Source: Ficedula albicollis
Lineage: Eukaryota; Chordata; Aves; Passeriformes; Muscicapidae
Reading direction: 5' to 3'
Assembly (NCBI RefSeq): GCF_000247815.1
Contig: NC_021674.1
Location: forward strand, 26,290,331-26,354,330
Length of the DNA stretch: 64,000 nucleotides
Shown here: positions 1 through 15,402 of the stretch, piece after piece
Numbering within the stretch: position 1 is the stretch's first letter
Layout of the letters: the number at the start of each line of letters is the position of its first letter
The notes under the pieces: model-generated
The model's database searches: none
The model's input: the letters and a program-made list of their open reading frames with translations, nothing else
What the model was told of the DNA's origin: nothing
Made by a program: the position numbers and the translations under genes

Positions 1-1358
1 CCAAACAGAGGGAGCAGTAATACTTTCCCACAAGGCAGAGAAGTGAGACAGGAAAGCACCAAAGACAGGTTTACTCCTCCTGGGAAGCCACCACTACTTC
101 CTGTTCACAGAAACAGAGGGAGGGGCTGGGTACCACATTCCTTCAGGAGGGTTTCTTCTAGGGCCAGAAGAACAAGATGAAGCAGTGATGTTCACAGCAG
201 AGGCTTCAGACTTGTGTAAGCTTTTTTCCCATGTACAGCACCAAGTGTAGCTACTGGATCTCCTAGCCCTACCACAGGAGAAAAAGTGTTTGCAGTGTCC
301 TTCATTGCACCCACACACTACAAAGTATGTCCTTGGCCAGAGGTGGACTGGTGAGAAACACACAGCCCACTCTGCTTACAGAAAGCCTTTTGCATCCTGT
401 CAGCAGCACCGAACTATGTTCAGCTCAGCCCAGTCTTGCAAATCTGAAATCAAAGGTAGCTGTCAGTTGCAAGGTAGCTGTTGCACAATATTTGGTGCTC
501 ACCATAAATTGCACCGTAAAGACTTCTATGCCCTTTCCACAATGGTGATAATTACTTAAAACATTAATAAAAGGGCTCTGTAGAGGACTTCAAAAAGAAG
601 GCAGTGCTGAATGGGGAGAGAACAGACCATAACATGTAAACTTCAACACTGTGAGAAGTGTCAGTCTATGTCTTTTTACTCCCATGCATCTTGAAATTAC
701 TTGAGGAATCCACTGATTACAAAAGCATGTTTAATTTTGCCTGTGATCAAACACACACCCGTGATGCAGCAGCAAGCAGTGCACCTCAGGAAAATGTCAC
801 ACAGTTTTTGGGATGGTGAGTGGGCAGCACAGCTTTCTCAGCACATGAATTAACACCTCAATTCTTTGAAAGTTTCCATTTTTCCATTTTTTTCACCAGG
901 CTTTTTCAGTAAAACATTAGTTGTCACTATCAGCAATCCTGTTGCAATATCTCGTCTGCATATGCATCCTGGCAGAGCATCCCCATGGTTCACTCCCAAA
1001 CACAAGAGCAAAGCTATTCTTTAGACTTTTAGGTCAGCCCTTTAGCACAGGCTAAGAGCAGCACCTCATCCCAAAAGCAGCTGTCAGAAGGGCACAGACA
1101 GATATGCATGAGGAGGTAACCTCCTGAGGTATTGCTGCTGCTGCAGTGCCCGTGACAGGGTCTGAGAGCAAAGCCACACACCAGCACACGTTAAGAACCA
1201 AGCTGAGCACTCAGAGCAAAAAAAAAACCTCCTAAATATTTTTAATTGTGAAACTTGATCTAAGTTACAGCTCAGAACAAAGACGATAAAGTTATGGCAC
1301 TCTCATAAATCAGATTTAGTACAGTCTGTCATGGCACAAGATTACAAAGTCACACTTT
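1..1358. other. Intergenic DNA, no gene recognised
   Basis: No frame longer than 89 codons is open here. None of the translations resembles a protein I know. Base composition is ordinary mixed vertebrate non-coding DNA with short A-runs, for example near 1,220. I see no repeat family, RNA gene or promoter that I could support. Confidence 0.6.
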
Positions 1359-3610
<2,252 letters not shown>

Positions 3611-6600
3611 TTAATTAGTTTCTATTTAGCGTTGCTTTCCCTCCCTTACTCCCCATGCCCTCCCCACGGCCCCAGCCTGCCTGGGTTTGGTAGAGTAATT
3701 TTAGGGCTCTGTATCTCTGACCAGATCTTGTCTACTGTCACATGTGACAGAGCCCAGTGAGTGGAAGGCTCCAACCCACAGAAAATCTAAGATTTCCTTG
3801 CTGCTCATGCAGTTTTCTCAGACTGTTTGTCAAAAGTTATTGGTGGCTATTTTTTAAATGGAAGGAGTAGTGAGAAAATAGCTCTGCAGCATATTGGGCT
3901 AGCAGATTGTTCAGACGCTGTACAGGGACAATAAAGCCTTTAGGATCCTTTGATTGACATATATAATGAATGTAGCTGTCAAACTTTTGTGCAGCAATTT
4001 TATTTTGTATTGGCAATCTATTTCACTGCCCAGGGTTTGCATAAAAGGAATAATTCACATTGTTGTGATGCTGCTGTTTACAGAGCCTAGAGGACAGTGG
4101 CATCAGTACAATATAAATATTAATATTCAAATTTCTTTTGAAAGACATAATTCAGTATGCAACCTATACTACGTGCACATCTTCATACAGGGAGAAAGGC
4201 ATTGTTCTGCAGAGAGAAGGGGGCCTGGAGCTGCTGGGAGCTGTTCATTCACTGATTCATTATGGTGCCTTTGAAAAGGCACTTAGTCACTCTGCAGTTT
4301 AATGTTTCTCTCTGTGGAGCAGAGAACAAAACCTCAACACAAACTGCTATCACTGTTATCAGTCAGAGTGGCAGAGGTCACAGAGCCAGCATGGGGTCAA
4401 GGGGCTGCTCTGAGTAGCCCTTGTGTGCACAAAGCCCAGGACAGCTGTGCTCTTCTGAAACAGCTTCTTTCTCCTACCAAAGCAGTGGCAGGGTCAGCTT
4501 GGGCTACCTAAGACAGCAGTTGCTGCTTACCCACTACCTTTCTTTGGTTATGAACAATAACTTGCCAAGAAATCACTCAGAGAAAATGGGCAGAAAGCTA
4601 CTGAGAGAGCAAAGCAAAACATAAAGGAGAGGAAGAAAAAAAAATCTACATAAGCAAGGATGACACTCACACTGTTTGCTATGCAGTCAAGCCCACAAGT
4701 GGGTTGTGTCTCTGAAGGTAGAAATACAAAGACATGTCCTGTTCCCTGGGGAAAGGTAAGAAACTTCTTAAATTATCTTTAGAGGCTATTATTAGCCTCA
4801 CTCTAACACTGATGTACCATGTGCCCAAAGCCACAGCACGCACACATTGTATCCATAAAAAGAGATATTCACAGCTCTGCAGTTCCTAGAAGTGCTGGGC
4901 CCATGCTCTGGTACCAGTATCATTTAAAAAAAAAAAATAATCTGGGTAGTAAGTGAGGGCATGGAAAGGACATGCACAGCAAGAACTTGGAAAGAGCATG
5001 AAAATCCAGCTTGGGGTGCTGAGGTCAATGGGCACAAAATTTTTAAGAGTGTAACAGGTTGGTTTGTTCAGTCATTCCTATATTAATTTTCAATTCTACT
5101 GAAAGAAACATCGTGTTTACCCCCAAAATAATAGTATTGTCTGAGGCAAAGCCAACTTGGTATGGCATGCCAGAACTTTTCCCAGCCCATTTATGTAATA
5201 AAGCATCATATACAACATCTTACATTCTTGGAATTTGGCTCCTAAAATACAGAGAAAGGAGACAGGGCACAGAGCAAATAAGAAGAGCCTTCTCTTTGGA
5301 GCTTGTCCTCATTCACATCACAGCTCTGTAAGGCTTTAACACAAAAGATAGAACTATATGGTGAAACATCTTTGGGGGACAGTCTTGTCTGGCACAGAGG
5401 GGCTCTGCAGATTGACTTCCAAGGTGGAAAAAGAGTACCAAGTTGGCAATACAAATTACTTCAGGCCAAACTCATACATAACTATAGATTCCATATATAG
5501 ATCCAGCCTTAAGCCCAGGAGCAATACAGACTGGGAGAAAGGAGCCTGGGTGATTCAAAGTACATATTCAAGCAGTTCAAGGTAGCTGAAAGTAGCACAG
5601 GTACCTCTGGTTTTCTGTGTTCATTATTTAAGGTGAACATACAAAACTCAGACTGCAGGAGTCCAAGGATATTCCTCACTGGCTTCAAGCTGGCAGTTTC
5701 CTAAAAGCAGCACTTGTTGGTTTCCTGGGTTTGCTGACCAGCAATGCCACCTCCCCTCCCTTCTGCCATGGCACTCAGCCTTCCCAGTGTCAACAAAATG
5801 GCGTGTTACTCTACTTTGCCAAACTTTAGCACTGAGAATTTCATTCCAAACAGTTCGGCATCTGCTCTAGCCAAAAGAGTTCAGCCATTTCCAGGAATAT
5901 TATTAAAGGAAAAATATACTGCTTGGCACATGTTAAATAAATCCAGGCAACCTTTTATATGAGGATCTCTAGCTTCAAAAGGGAAATTTTGAAATTTTGA
6001 AATTTGGCAGGGAGGTGCCCTTTGTGGTAGAAACATGTCCATCCCTATTAAAATCTACCTAAATTTGGTCACATTACAGAGCAAGAAAATACTGCAGTTA
6101 CGGACCCAGTAAAGACTTTTGAGATTTGCAGTTACTTGCTGTTTCTGCTGTGGGCAAGAGGTCCCTATCTCCTGCAGAGCTGCAGCTTGTGCTCAGCCAT
6201 TACCTTGGCCTGTTGAGCCTGCACAGGTCCTCCATGGCTGGATGACAAAATTACAGAGCCAAGGGTGAGTGGAGAGACCAGCATTCAATCTGACATGTCC
6301 ATATATTCCCATGTTTTTCTGATACAGGACAGCCCAATCTGCCACACAGCCCAGGTTCAACATCAGTATCACGAGTCCTGAGCAGGCGCTGCAGAAAACA
6401 AACTGCAACTGAATAAATCAGGGCAATTACAATACATAGATGCACAGCTGGAAGAATTAATGTCCAACAGACAATGGCATTGTAGACATCCCCTAATAAT
6501 TAAGGCTTGAATGTGCTATCTCAGTAAAACTCTCTGAATGACGTTTGTGTACAGTAAAAGGAGAGTTTCTGAAAGAAATATAAATATAGGCCATCATTCT

Positions 6601-7424
6601 TCAAAACTTCACAAACCCAAGCCCTGGCATTCAGGTGCCATCTCACTGACTTTGCTGCAAAATCAAGGCCATTCACGTTAAAAGCACAGACAAGAACATC
6701 TGCTCAAGCGGATGTGTTTTAACTGTATTAGTTAATTATCCAGACAATTCTTATGTCATGGAAATGCAGTTTGAACACTGGCAGATAAATGCCCTTGCAT
6801 TAAATAGGGAGAAATCAGTATTTGCTGTTGTATCTCTGGCAAGAATGGGAGTGAGGTGAGTAGGTGGGCTGCAGGCTCCCATTCATCTCTTACAAATAGG
6901 GGTTAAGAGGATTTACAGGTTTACAATAAAAGCACTCACCCGATTGATACTTGCAATATTTCAGTAATCCTTCTGTCTTGGCTCATGGAAAAAGGACAAA
7001 GCCAACCAACCTCCACCTAGACCATGCGATTCCTTCAAGGATTTACAGCCCAGCACATCAAGGAAACAGTTTCAAGACAAGGAAAGAGATCTATGGAGGA
7101 AACACTTGAGGCAGCCATTAGAAGAAAAAGGTTCTGCCTTTCACACAAGGATATCTTCTCCCCAGTCTTCAGCATATTATGCAGTCCTTTTGTGTATCCA
7201 TGTGTGAGATCTCAGGACTCATGTCCATATATCAAGAACCGGCATGTCATCATCATCCTAGAGAAAGATTTCAGTACATGAAGTGCTGCTAGGAGAAGGA
7301 TTATAATTCCTCTCACCAAAAGACTTGACAGGCTACAAAGGAAGAGTACAAGGAAAAGTTAACTTCTTGGTTCAGGATACGTACACCATCCCCTTTCCTC
7401 ACCCATAAAGCAGAAGCAGCACAG
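3611..7424. other. Intergenic DNA, nothing recognised
   Basis: AT-rich non-coding sequence. All open frames are about 106 codons or shorter and lack family resemblance. I see no mobile element that I can name. Confidence 0.55.
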
Positions 7425-7515
7425 AACTCATATACATATATAGAAATACTATATCTATATATAGATTATATATTTCAGTACATATATATGTGTAAATAGA
7501 TATAGATCTATGTAT
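7425..7515. repeat. AT-rich simple repeat (TA/TATAGA-like)
   Basis: An imperfect array built of atat, tata and atag steps, including atatctatatatagat. It is typical of a decayed TA-rich microsatellite. No coding or RNA feature overlaps it. Confidence 0.75.
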
Positions 7516-10500
7516 TGTTAAATACATACTTCAGGTCTGGTTAAAGCAAGGTGCAGAGCAGAGGGAGTCTGTGGGGCTTTTGTTCCACGGGAGAAGGAAA
7601 CCATACCTCCTGCAGAAGGCAGTGTCCATGCAGACTGCAAAAGACACTCAACAAACAATTTTGGTTTGTCACTCAAGTGCTTGGTTAATGATTAACCCTG
7701 AACAATCAGGCAAGGAAGAAGTGAGCTTGTTCTCCTTAAGTGCACTGGCTGCATTAAGAAGAACTCAATGTAGAGCCAGTGCAAGAGACAAACTTCCCAC
7801 CTACAGTGCTGCAGGATGCTCTTCCCAGGAGCATGAACCAGGATTATGCAACACAACAGCAGGTATGGCTGGAACAGGTATGGGTCAACTCAGCCACACA
7901 TGGACCTGGTGTTACCTTTTTCATTGGCAGAACCCAGATACTTTACATAGTAATTGCCTCCCAAATGAGGAAACTGCAACATAAAAAGCATTTGGGTGAC
8001 TTCCAGATGGGTGCTGCAGAGCCACAGGCTCATCTCAGCTCTTCCACACACCCAGGCTTGGAGTGCCTGCAAAAACTTTTTTTCCTCTTATGCTTCTGAA
8101 TGGTTAAGGCAGCATGGCTATAGCCATTTTGCAGGGGATTTCAGGAAAATTACACACTTGATGTAACATGTTTTTGCCCATGAGACAACTTTGATATGCT
8201 TTGTGAAACACATGCTTTCACAGAAATCTGAGGAGTAAAACCACATCACCAAGAACAGTAAAATATTGTTCTGTTTGGAACAGACTATTTTACCAAGACT
8301 GTTTTAATGGCAAGAGGATTTGGTAGATATTTTTAAATGTTGGCAGCAGTTTTTGCTAGACAAAATCTCATTATATCATTAACTGCTAATCGATTGCTAA
8401 TCTGCAAAAACCCATCATTTGAGACCAAACAAATACCATTCTAATGTTAGAGAAATCCTTTGACTTCCATGTGCAGCTTTGGAGACTGTGATACAAGGTC
8501 AAGCCATTTGTGAGTGTGAAGTCTCCCCATTACCTAATTTTTCCAGATGCCATTTGGTGCCATTTGACTGTTTGAAGGACAACTTGAATTATTACAATGC
8601 TTCAATGAAGAACTGCACAGAGTGACCATGTTCTTCTTCCCTTCTAATAGTTGCATAAATAGATAAATGTTTCTGTGTTCAGTTACTAAAATTCAGATTC
8701 CCTCTGCCTGTAGCCTCCTTCAAGAATGTCACTATTCTGCTTGAGAAACCACATCCTGCTCTGCATCCTACGTGTATTCATTCTGTGAATGGAGAGACAT
8801 CAAGCTGAGCAACCTTTCAGGACTGTTGATAATCTCTTCAGAGTCTACAGTAAACATTTCTTTACAGGCTGGATCACATCTGATGAACTATAATAAAAAT
8901 ATATAACACCAGGAAAGTGTATGGGCCTGGCTTTTTAACCAATGCAGACGCAAGGGTGGACTTATAGGCCAAATATAATTTTTGCAAGAGAATGCTGAGT
9001 GTATCTTTTTCCCACTCAGACTTATTTTTCCATGTTTTCCCAGAATTTCAGAGTGTGTCCAGCAGTGGCTGGAACCCCTATGTAGTAAATCCACTCAGGC
9101 TTACCAGGAAACTGGAAATCCAGGGTACATATATGCTATAGTCCATGTAACCTGCTACTGCTAAGGGTATTACAAAAATTTGGAAAGTCTTACTCCAGAT
9201 ATTGCTCACAGCTGCACAGTGGTTTTGCCCAAGTGTGATCCTGCTGAAAAACTATCCTACTCAGTTGGTACAATTCACACACATACAGTCAAGGACCTCC
9301 CAAAGCATCAGATAACCCACACAGTACCTCAGCCATGTTCCCATCGTAGGCAAGGAAGATTTAACATTTCTTGGACAAAGTCCTGCATTTGCAAGTTCAA
9401 ATACATGCTACAGGCATAGTAGCACTACAAAGTGCATTTTCAGACCAAGCTCCTTGTGAGATACCTTCAAAAGGCTCTCTCCCCACCTTCTGCCTGCCTC
9501 AGCACACAAGGAAATCAAACCCAAGTGCCTGATTTCTCAGTGTGGCCAGCTGGTTTGCACAGACCCAGTGCTTTGCCACCACACACCTCTCAGAGCAGAG
9601 CACGAGCAGCTGGCCTCCAGCAAAGCTGACACAGACAGATCCCCTGAGTCTCACCATGCTTCATTAGAGGATGTCTCATGGCTGCTTTGACTCGAAGGCG
9701 ACCTTCACCCCACCTGATGAGACCAGCAGTAGGCTGGGGGCCAGGCTCAGGGCCAAAGCCTGTGCAAACATCTGCTGGGAATCAGTCAAATGGCCTTTAG
9801 CTACAGAAAAGAAGTCTAATTTTGAAATCTGCCCTAGAGATCAGTAGTGGAGGGCGCCTTGGATGCACAGGCTGAGGCATCACGTCACGAGCAGTCTCAG
9901 CTGAACATGCCTATTTATGGTGGCAAGCTAAAGGTGCTATGAGTCAGGTGCCTGAACAGGGATCTCTAATTATACCTTCCAGCTACATGTAATATGTAAA
10001 TATGCTATGTGGGCAGGAAATGTATGAAATAGGAAGGCACTTATTATAATTATTTTAAAGGAATTTTAAAAATATTTAAGTATTTGAACTTTATTTACAG
10101 CATGGCAAAAGCTGCTGTGAAGAGAGCTGGAAGTGAATAAACTCCTTACCCACAGCTCTCTTATGGGCCACTCAGCAAGATGAAGTGGATGTCACTTTTC
10201 TGCCTCAGTTTCTTTATTTTTTACAGCCACACCAGGCAATACTGAGCTATTTAATAAACTGTTCTGAGTTTTGCAGATGGAAAGGAATTTATAGAGCCTG
10301 GTATGATTTATAAAAATGTAATACAAGAGCATTTGAACTGTGGCTTCTTCTGACAAGGTGAACAAATTCCTGGATTTCTTGGTTGATGATTATAGCAAAT
10401 TAACCTACTAGGAAAAATGCTGAAGTGACAGCAACAAGAAGTAGAGAGGCACAAGGGGGTGAGCAGCAGTGGTGGGAAGGCTCTCCAGGCTAGTGTGTGC

Positions 10501-12926
10501 CCTCAGGAGAAGGTCCAGGATGACACTGGTGCCAAACACAGTGGCCCACAAGCTTTTTGTCTGCTATGCTCTGGGATGAGACCACCATATATTGCCCATC
10601 CCTGGCCAGGCCGCTGCCCCTTGGGGACAGCCTGCTCCTCTGCTCCCAGCTCTGACATGGGAGCCTGCAATGTAGGATATGCCTATGCAAACTCCAGGAA
10701 AACCTTCTAAAATGGCCACAACATAGCTGCCTGACCAGAGGAAGACTTCCCAATAACGGAGCAGAAGATACTCAGCAGTATTTTAGAATCATCTCTGTAA
10801 GAGTGGTTTGAACCTAAGGGATGGGTTTGGACAGTGACTCACGGTGCCTGGTGCACAGCTGGAGCAGGACTGCATGTACAATTACAGTTATTAAAGTCAG
10901 CCAGCTATAAAAACCTGCTGCTTCAAAGTGGCATCTGAGAAACCACAATTATTTCCCGTTCAAACTGTAGAAGAGAAATGCGGTGTTTTTTGGTACCAGC
11001 ATGCAGCAATGTTTGCAACAGCTGTACATGTTCAACTGAAAGGGAAATGATGCATTTTGACAAATTTAGGTTCCAGTATAAAAGTCTGTACTATAAAATT
11101 CATCAGCCATGAATCATATATGTTCTAGATGCGACTTTAAGACCTTCACTGTCAGGGCAGGCTTTGGACCTGTGATGTGCTCATACCCATCCTAAATGTC
11201 CATTTAACAAGCCCTGGTGTCATTTATCTCCTCTTTTCTAATTTAAAGGGGGAACAAAACTTACTGATAGAATTACAATTTTCTAAAGAATAAAATTAAT
11301 GCACAAAAGCTGGGAAGCAGCAAAAAAACAACTGTCGAAGTAAATTCCTAAATCAAGCCAAGAGAACCCTTGACAGCAACCATGGCTCAAGGCTCCCATG
11401 ACACTGAGAGCAGTGAAGCAGAGTCTTGTGCTTGACCTGTTTCCTGACATGCATCTGGGACCTCCTTGGATGGGGCTGGCATGAAACCTTCATGGCGGGA
11501 TGATCACTCGGAGGCTTACAGCAGACACACCACAGAGAAGAAAACCGCACCATATCTACTCTGTGGATCAGATGGAACTATAATTTCACAGGAGTTATCA
11601 AGGGAGAGGATTAAGAGTGAGGAACAATTGCATCTGATGCCCTTGGGCCAGCTAAGCTGCAGTGCTCCTTGTCTAGTGGGTAACTCCCTCAATAATTTGG
11701 GGTTTAGCAGTTTTAAATAGTCAGTTAAACTGAGGTGTGGCAAGGAGGAGTAGTCTGAAATAACAGTTGTGTGTATACGATGCTTTCCAGTACTCTCTGA
11801 TAGCGAAATGATCTCTTTGGAGGGCTTACTACTTCTACCAGCCCAAAAAGCTGGCTAGGTACAACTGGCACTTTTTTCCCTATCAAATTCATCCAGATTT
11901 TACCCTGCTGGAATTACACAGCCAAACAAGCAAATTTGGAGCTTTTTGTTCCAAGGCACCAAGGAGGGTTCCCCAGAGTGTCATGGTGACTTTGCTGGAG
12001 CAATAAAGTCTGCACCCATTCTGCAGTCTCTAGTGGCTGTTAAGTTCCTCAAAGAAGCTTGAATATTTCAGATTTGAGTTATCTCTGAATTCAGAAAAAC
12101 AGAAGAAAGCTGTTGACAGCATTTAGCTCGTGTAGCCACCATAAGAGGGCCCATGGCAATCCTACACCAGCACTACATCTCTGCTTATCTCCACACTTAG
12201 CAGAGTATTTTTTCCTATACTTCAAAGCATTCAGCCAATCTCTAGGAGTATATTTTAGTTTCATCAGCCAGATTCTGCTCTTTAAGGTATCAAGCCTGGA
12301 GATAAATATAATTTTTATGTGATGAATTCAGTATTTTCAGGCCTCTCCGGCTTCAGGAGAGATTTTAAAAGTCTGCAAATAATGCAGATTGGTTTAAATT
12401 TTTATTTTCTTAAAAAAACCTCATAAATTTAAAAAACACACTATTGGGGATTTTTGTACTCAGAAATAACAAATGTTAGATCAGTCTGACTTCCTTCACT
12501 ATCATAAACAAAATTTAAGGTAAATATGATGCATATTCCGACCATTCTCTCTAGCTCTGATAACAGAAAAAAATCTTTGGTTAATAAATTTTTTTTTTAT
12601 GTTCTTTAGCTCAGAACACTACAGTACTCTCACTAGTTTTAATGTGACTCTTCACACGATAGATCTTTCAGATGTTGCCATTAAGGGACATTACTGTTTC
12701 ACATAATAAATTGGTATAAATAGGAGATTCCATCCCAAAATGAGTAGTACCATTATGAATGGGAACATGGGTATGTCCCAGTTTGCAGTGTAAAATGCTA
12801 ACATCATAATGTATACTAATTTGTAGTATTGAAAGAACTGTTTCTACAGGTTTTCTCCTATGTATCCATTTTACAATTTCAGGCCAAGTAAATTCTACAT
12901 AAATCTTAACTAAATAGATTTAGAAA
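7516..12926. other. Intergenic DNA, nothing recognised
   Basis: No recognisable gene. The longest open frame (7,571-7,984, 137 codons on +) has no domain, signal peptide or family resemblance and looks like chance. A patch at about 9,690-9,900 has several CpGs and a CRE-like core (cacgtcacg) and is listed under findings. Confidence 0.5.
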
Positions 12927-13017
12927 CAAACAAACAAACAAAAACAAAAACAAAAATAAACAAACAAAAAAAGAAAAACAACAAAAAAACCCCAAACAAA
13001 CAAACAAAAAAAATCAA
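12927..13017. repeat. A-rich (CAAA)n/(CAAAA)n simple repeat
   Basis: Consecutive caaa and caaaa units with occasional substitutions, ending in a run of caaacaaacaaa. A shorter sister tract of the same unit lies at about 13,152-13,168. Both are ordinary low-complexity DNA. Confidence 0.9.
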
Positions 13018-15248
13018 CCCAAAACCACCCAGAAATCTCAATGACCAAGTTTCATCATCAGAACAGCAGGTCTGGTCTATTTAAATTTCAACAATCATGA
13101 TATGAAAGAAAAGGCAGTGAATTACTTACAGTTTGTCTCTGTGCCAGCTTCAAACAAACAAACAAAAAAATCCAAGTTAGTTTTTAACTATGTCTACATT
13201 TTTAGTCACAATTATACACACGAGTGATACACAGGACCTCGTTCAAGTCACAACACATGAAAGTGAATTACCACACTCACTATGTGTGTTCACAAAGCCC
13301 ATCTTAATCATCTCTGAGAAGCTCAAGAGCCTTTCTGTTGCACAAGCAATTGCTGGCGTTGTGATCAAAACTCTTTGGGGTGTGTCCCGATACACCAAAT
13401 ATCGGGATATTTGTACAATGGACAATTACCTGTGATGCCCCTGCAACTGGTTTCGCTTGCTGGAAGTTGGCAAGCTGAACTTTTGGCCATCTCAATATTG
13501 CCACAGCACGAGCTGAGCACGAGGCCTTTGCCATGGCTATGTAGGACTGCTTCTGGCAAACGTGCTCCAGGATGACCACATGTCTCATCCTAAAAAAGTT
13601 TGACTGTAAATATGTGTGGAACACCTGGGAGCAGCAGGGAAGGCTGGCACGCTCTCCCTGGCTGGCTGCTGAGGACAAAGCGAGCTGAGTCAGCCTGCAC
13701 ACAACGGGCTAATATGACAGAGGGTGAGCACACAGCAGTGTAACAGGCCACCAAACAGCACTGGAGCCCAAGCCAGATGCAGTAAGCAAGGAATAAAGGA
13801 GACTCGAACTTTCTTTCCACAAATACACCACAAGAAATCTCTTATTTGGAGCAGTGACCTAATGCCAACATGGAACAAAGCACAGCTGTGTTCCTGGAAG
13901 ACCGTGGCCTTACAGAGAGGGTTCAGAGGAGCAGCTGTGGCCTCACAGCCATGCTGTAGGACATTTTGAGGAAAGAGGTGAGCCTGCATTATCTGTGGCC
14001 ACCTTCCCCATGTTGCAGCTTCTGTGCAAACAACATTCAAACACACAGCTCAAAAGCTGCAATAATTTGACAGGCTGGCTGAGTGGGGAGCTAGGGCTGG
14101 GAGGTGCATTCCACAAGTTATTCCATGAATGCTTCCCAGCCCCCACCACACAGGCAGTGCTGCCTAACCCAGTCCACTGTTTCTGAGTCTACCTACTCAA
14201 GTTCTCACAATTAATCAAAACAGCCCCTCGCAGCTTTCCATTGTAAACTCATACTAATTTCACCTCTCACAAAATAGCATTTAATCACTGTAGAATAAAC
14301 CAATTGAATCAAGACAAAACATGTAAATAATTAAAACCTGCAGCTTAAAATTCTGTATTTCTAGATCTACAAGCTTACCTACAGAAAAATCGTAGATTAC
14401 ATGCTGATCCAGGTCTGGATCTCATGCAGAACGAATCCCAGCCCTGTCATTTTTAACCTGGGCTCCCACACCTGTTGACTAAACAAGAGCTGGGATGCAA
14501 TGATCCTGACGGGTCACTTCCAGCTCAGCACTTCCAACTCAATCATATTCTATAATTTTGTAACCCATCACATACATGCCAAGCACCTTCTAACTTCCAC
14601 CTAATGTCTATGCTGACCAACAACTGCACAGTAAGTTCTGAGAGGGGACATGACAGAGATACATATGCACAAGTTAAGTAAGCTGTAGAATGAAAAGGCA
14701 ACTTTGGAAGGTCATTCTGTACATAAACACATTGTAAGAAAGTTTTAAATTTCTTTTGCATATTTACTGATTAGATCAAAAACCTTTATGTGAAGGCACC
14801 TAAAGTCTTTCAGTCTTTTTCTCATCCATGCAAAGAGATTGGCTTGGCACAGAGAAACATCCTCCCAAAGTACAACTCCAATAAGCTTGAAATTTTTCAG
14901 ACAATTAACCATAAAAAGTATATGTGTTAAAGGACATATTCACTACACATGAGGTCACAACATCATTTTTACAGGAGCAGACTCTCCACTTAGTAGACAA
15001 CCCAGCTATCCCTGGAATCTGAATAAACAATGAGGTGAAGTACTTTGTAGTCCTTAGGAGAGAGGAGAGCAGGGCACTGTTCTGCTGAAAGCTCACCATT
15101 CCTGGAAGCCCTCACATCAGCACACTCCTTGGTAAAGATGCAGCCACACTTCCAGGTAGCTACTTCCATCACTCAGCTCACCAGAGTAGTCCAAGATTTG
15201 CTGAGTGGCATTTTAATCACATTTAATGCATTCATCCTCTCATTACAG
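13018..15248. other. Intergenic DNA with a CpG-retaining patch
   Basis: No gene is recognised. Between about 13,380 and 13,990 CpG dinucleotides are more frequent than around it, a small nested inverted repeat sits at 13,396-13,413, and an aataaa is followed shortly by a pyrimidine-rich tail ending in ca near 13,792-13,822. That last arrangement is weakly like the end of an LTR, but I found no paired LTR, primer site or retroviral frame. Confidence 0.4.
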
Positions 15249-15402
15249 GTGATGTCACAACCAGCTATTTGGTTCCACAGCCTTTAGATAAAAGAGCTGA
15301 GACCCGGACTTATATTGTGGAAGGTGGTCCCAAAAAATTTCATGCTGTTCAAACCGAAACCAAAAGGTTCCTCAATCTCCAAGATAAAATGAGATGATTC
15401 AG
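15249..15402 (+). other. Exon-like segment (speculative)
   Basis: A 154-base segment preceded by a pyrimidine-rich acceptor (tcctctcattacag) and followed by a near-consensus donor (CAG then GTACGT). One frame, starting at GAT (15,251), is open for 49 codons with a non-low-complexity composition, then ends in TGA six bases before the donor. I do not recognise the peptide. It may be a terminal or non-coding exon of an unannotated transcript, a decayed exon, or coincidence, since isolated splice-like sites are common. Confidence 0.2.

Noticed and set aside
248..559. A peptide with TGEKH and scattered Cys/His suggestive of a zinc-finger linker
   Set aside because: No complete C2H2 unit with correct spacing. 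A single linker-like word is expected by chance.
7571..7984. 137-codon + strand frame
   Set aside because: No domain, no splice context and an overlapping 106-codon frame in another phase. Treated as chance.
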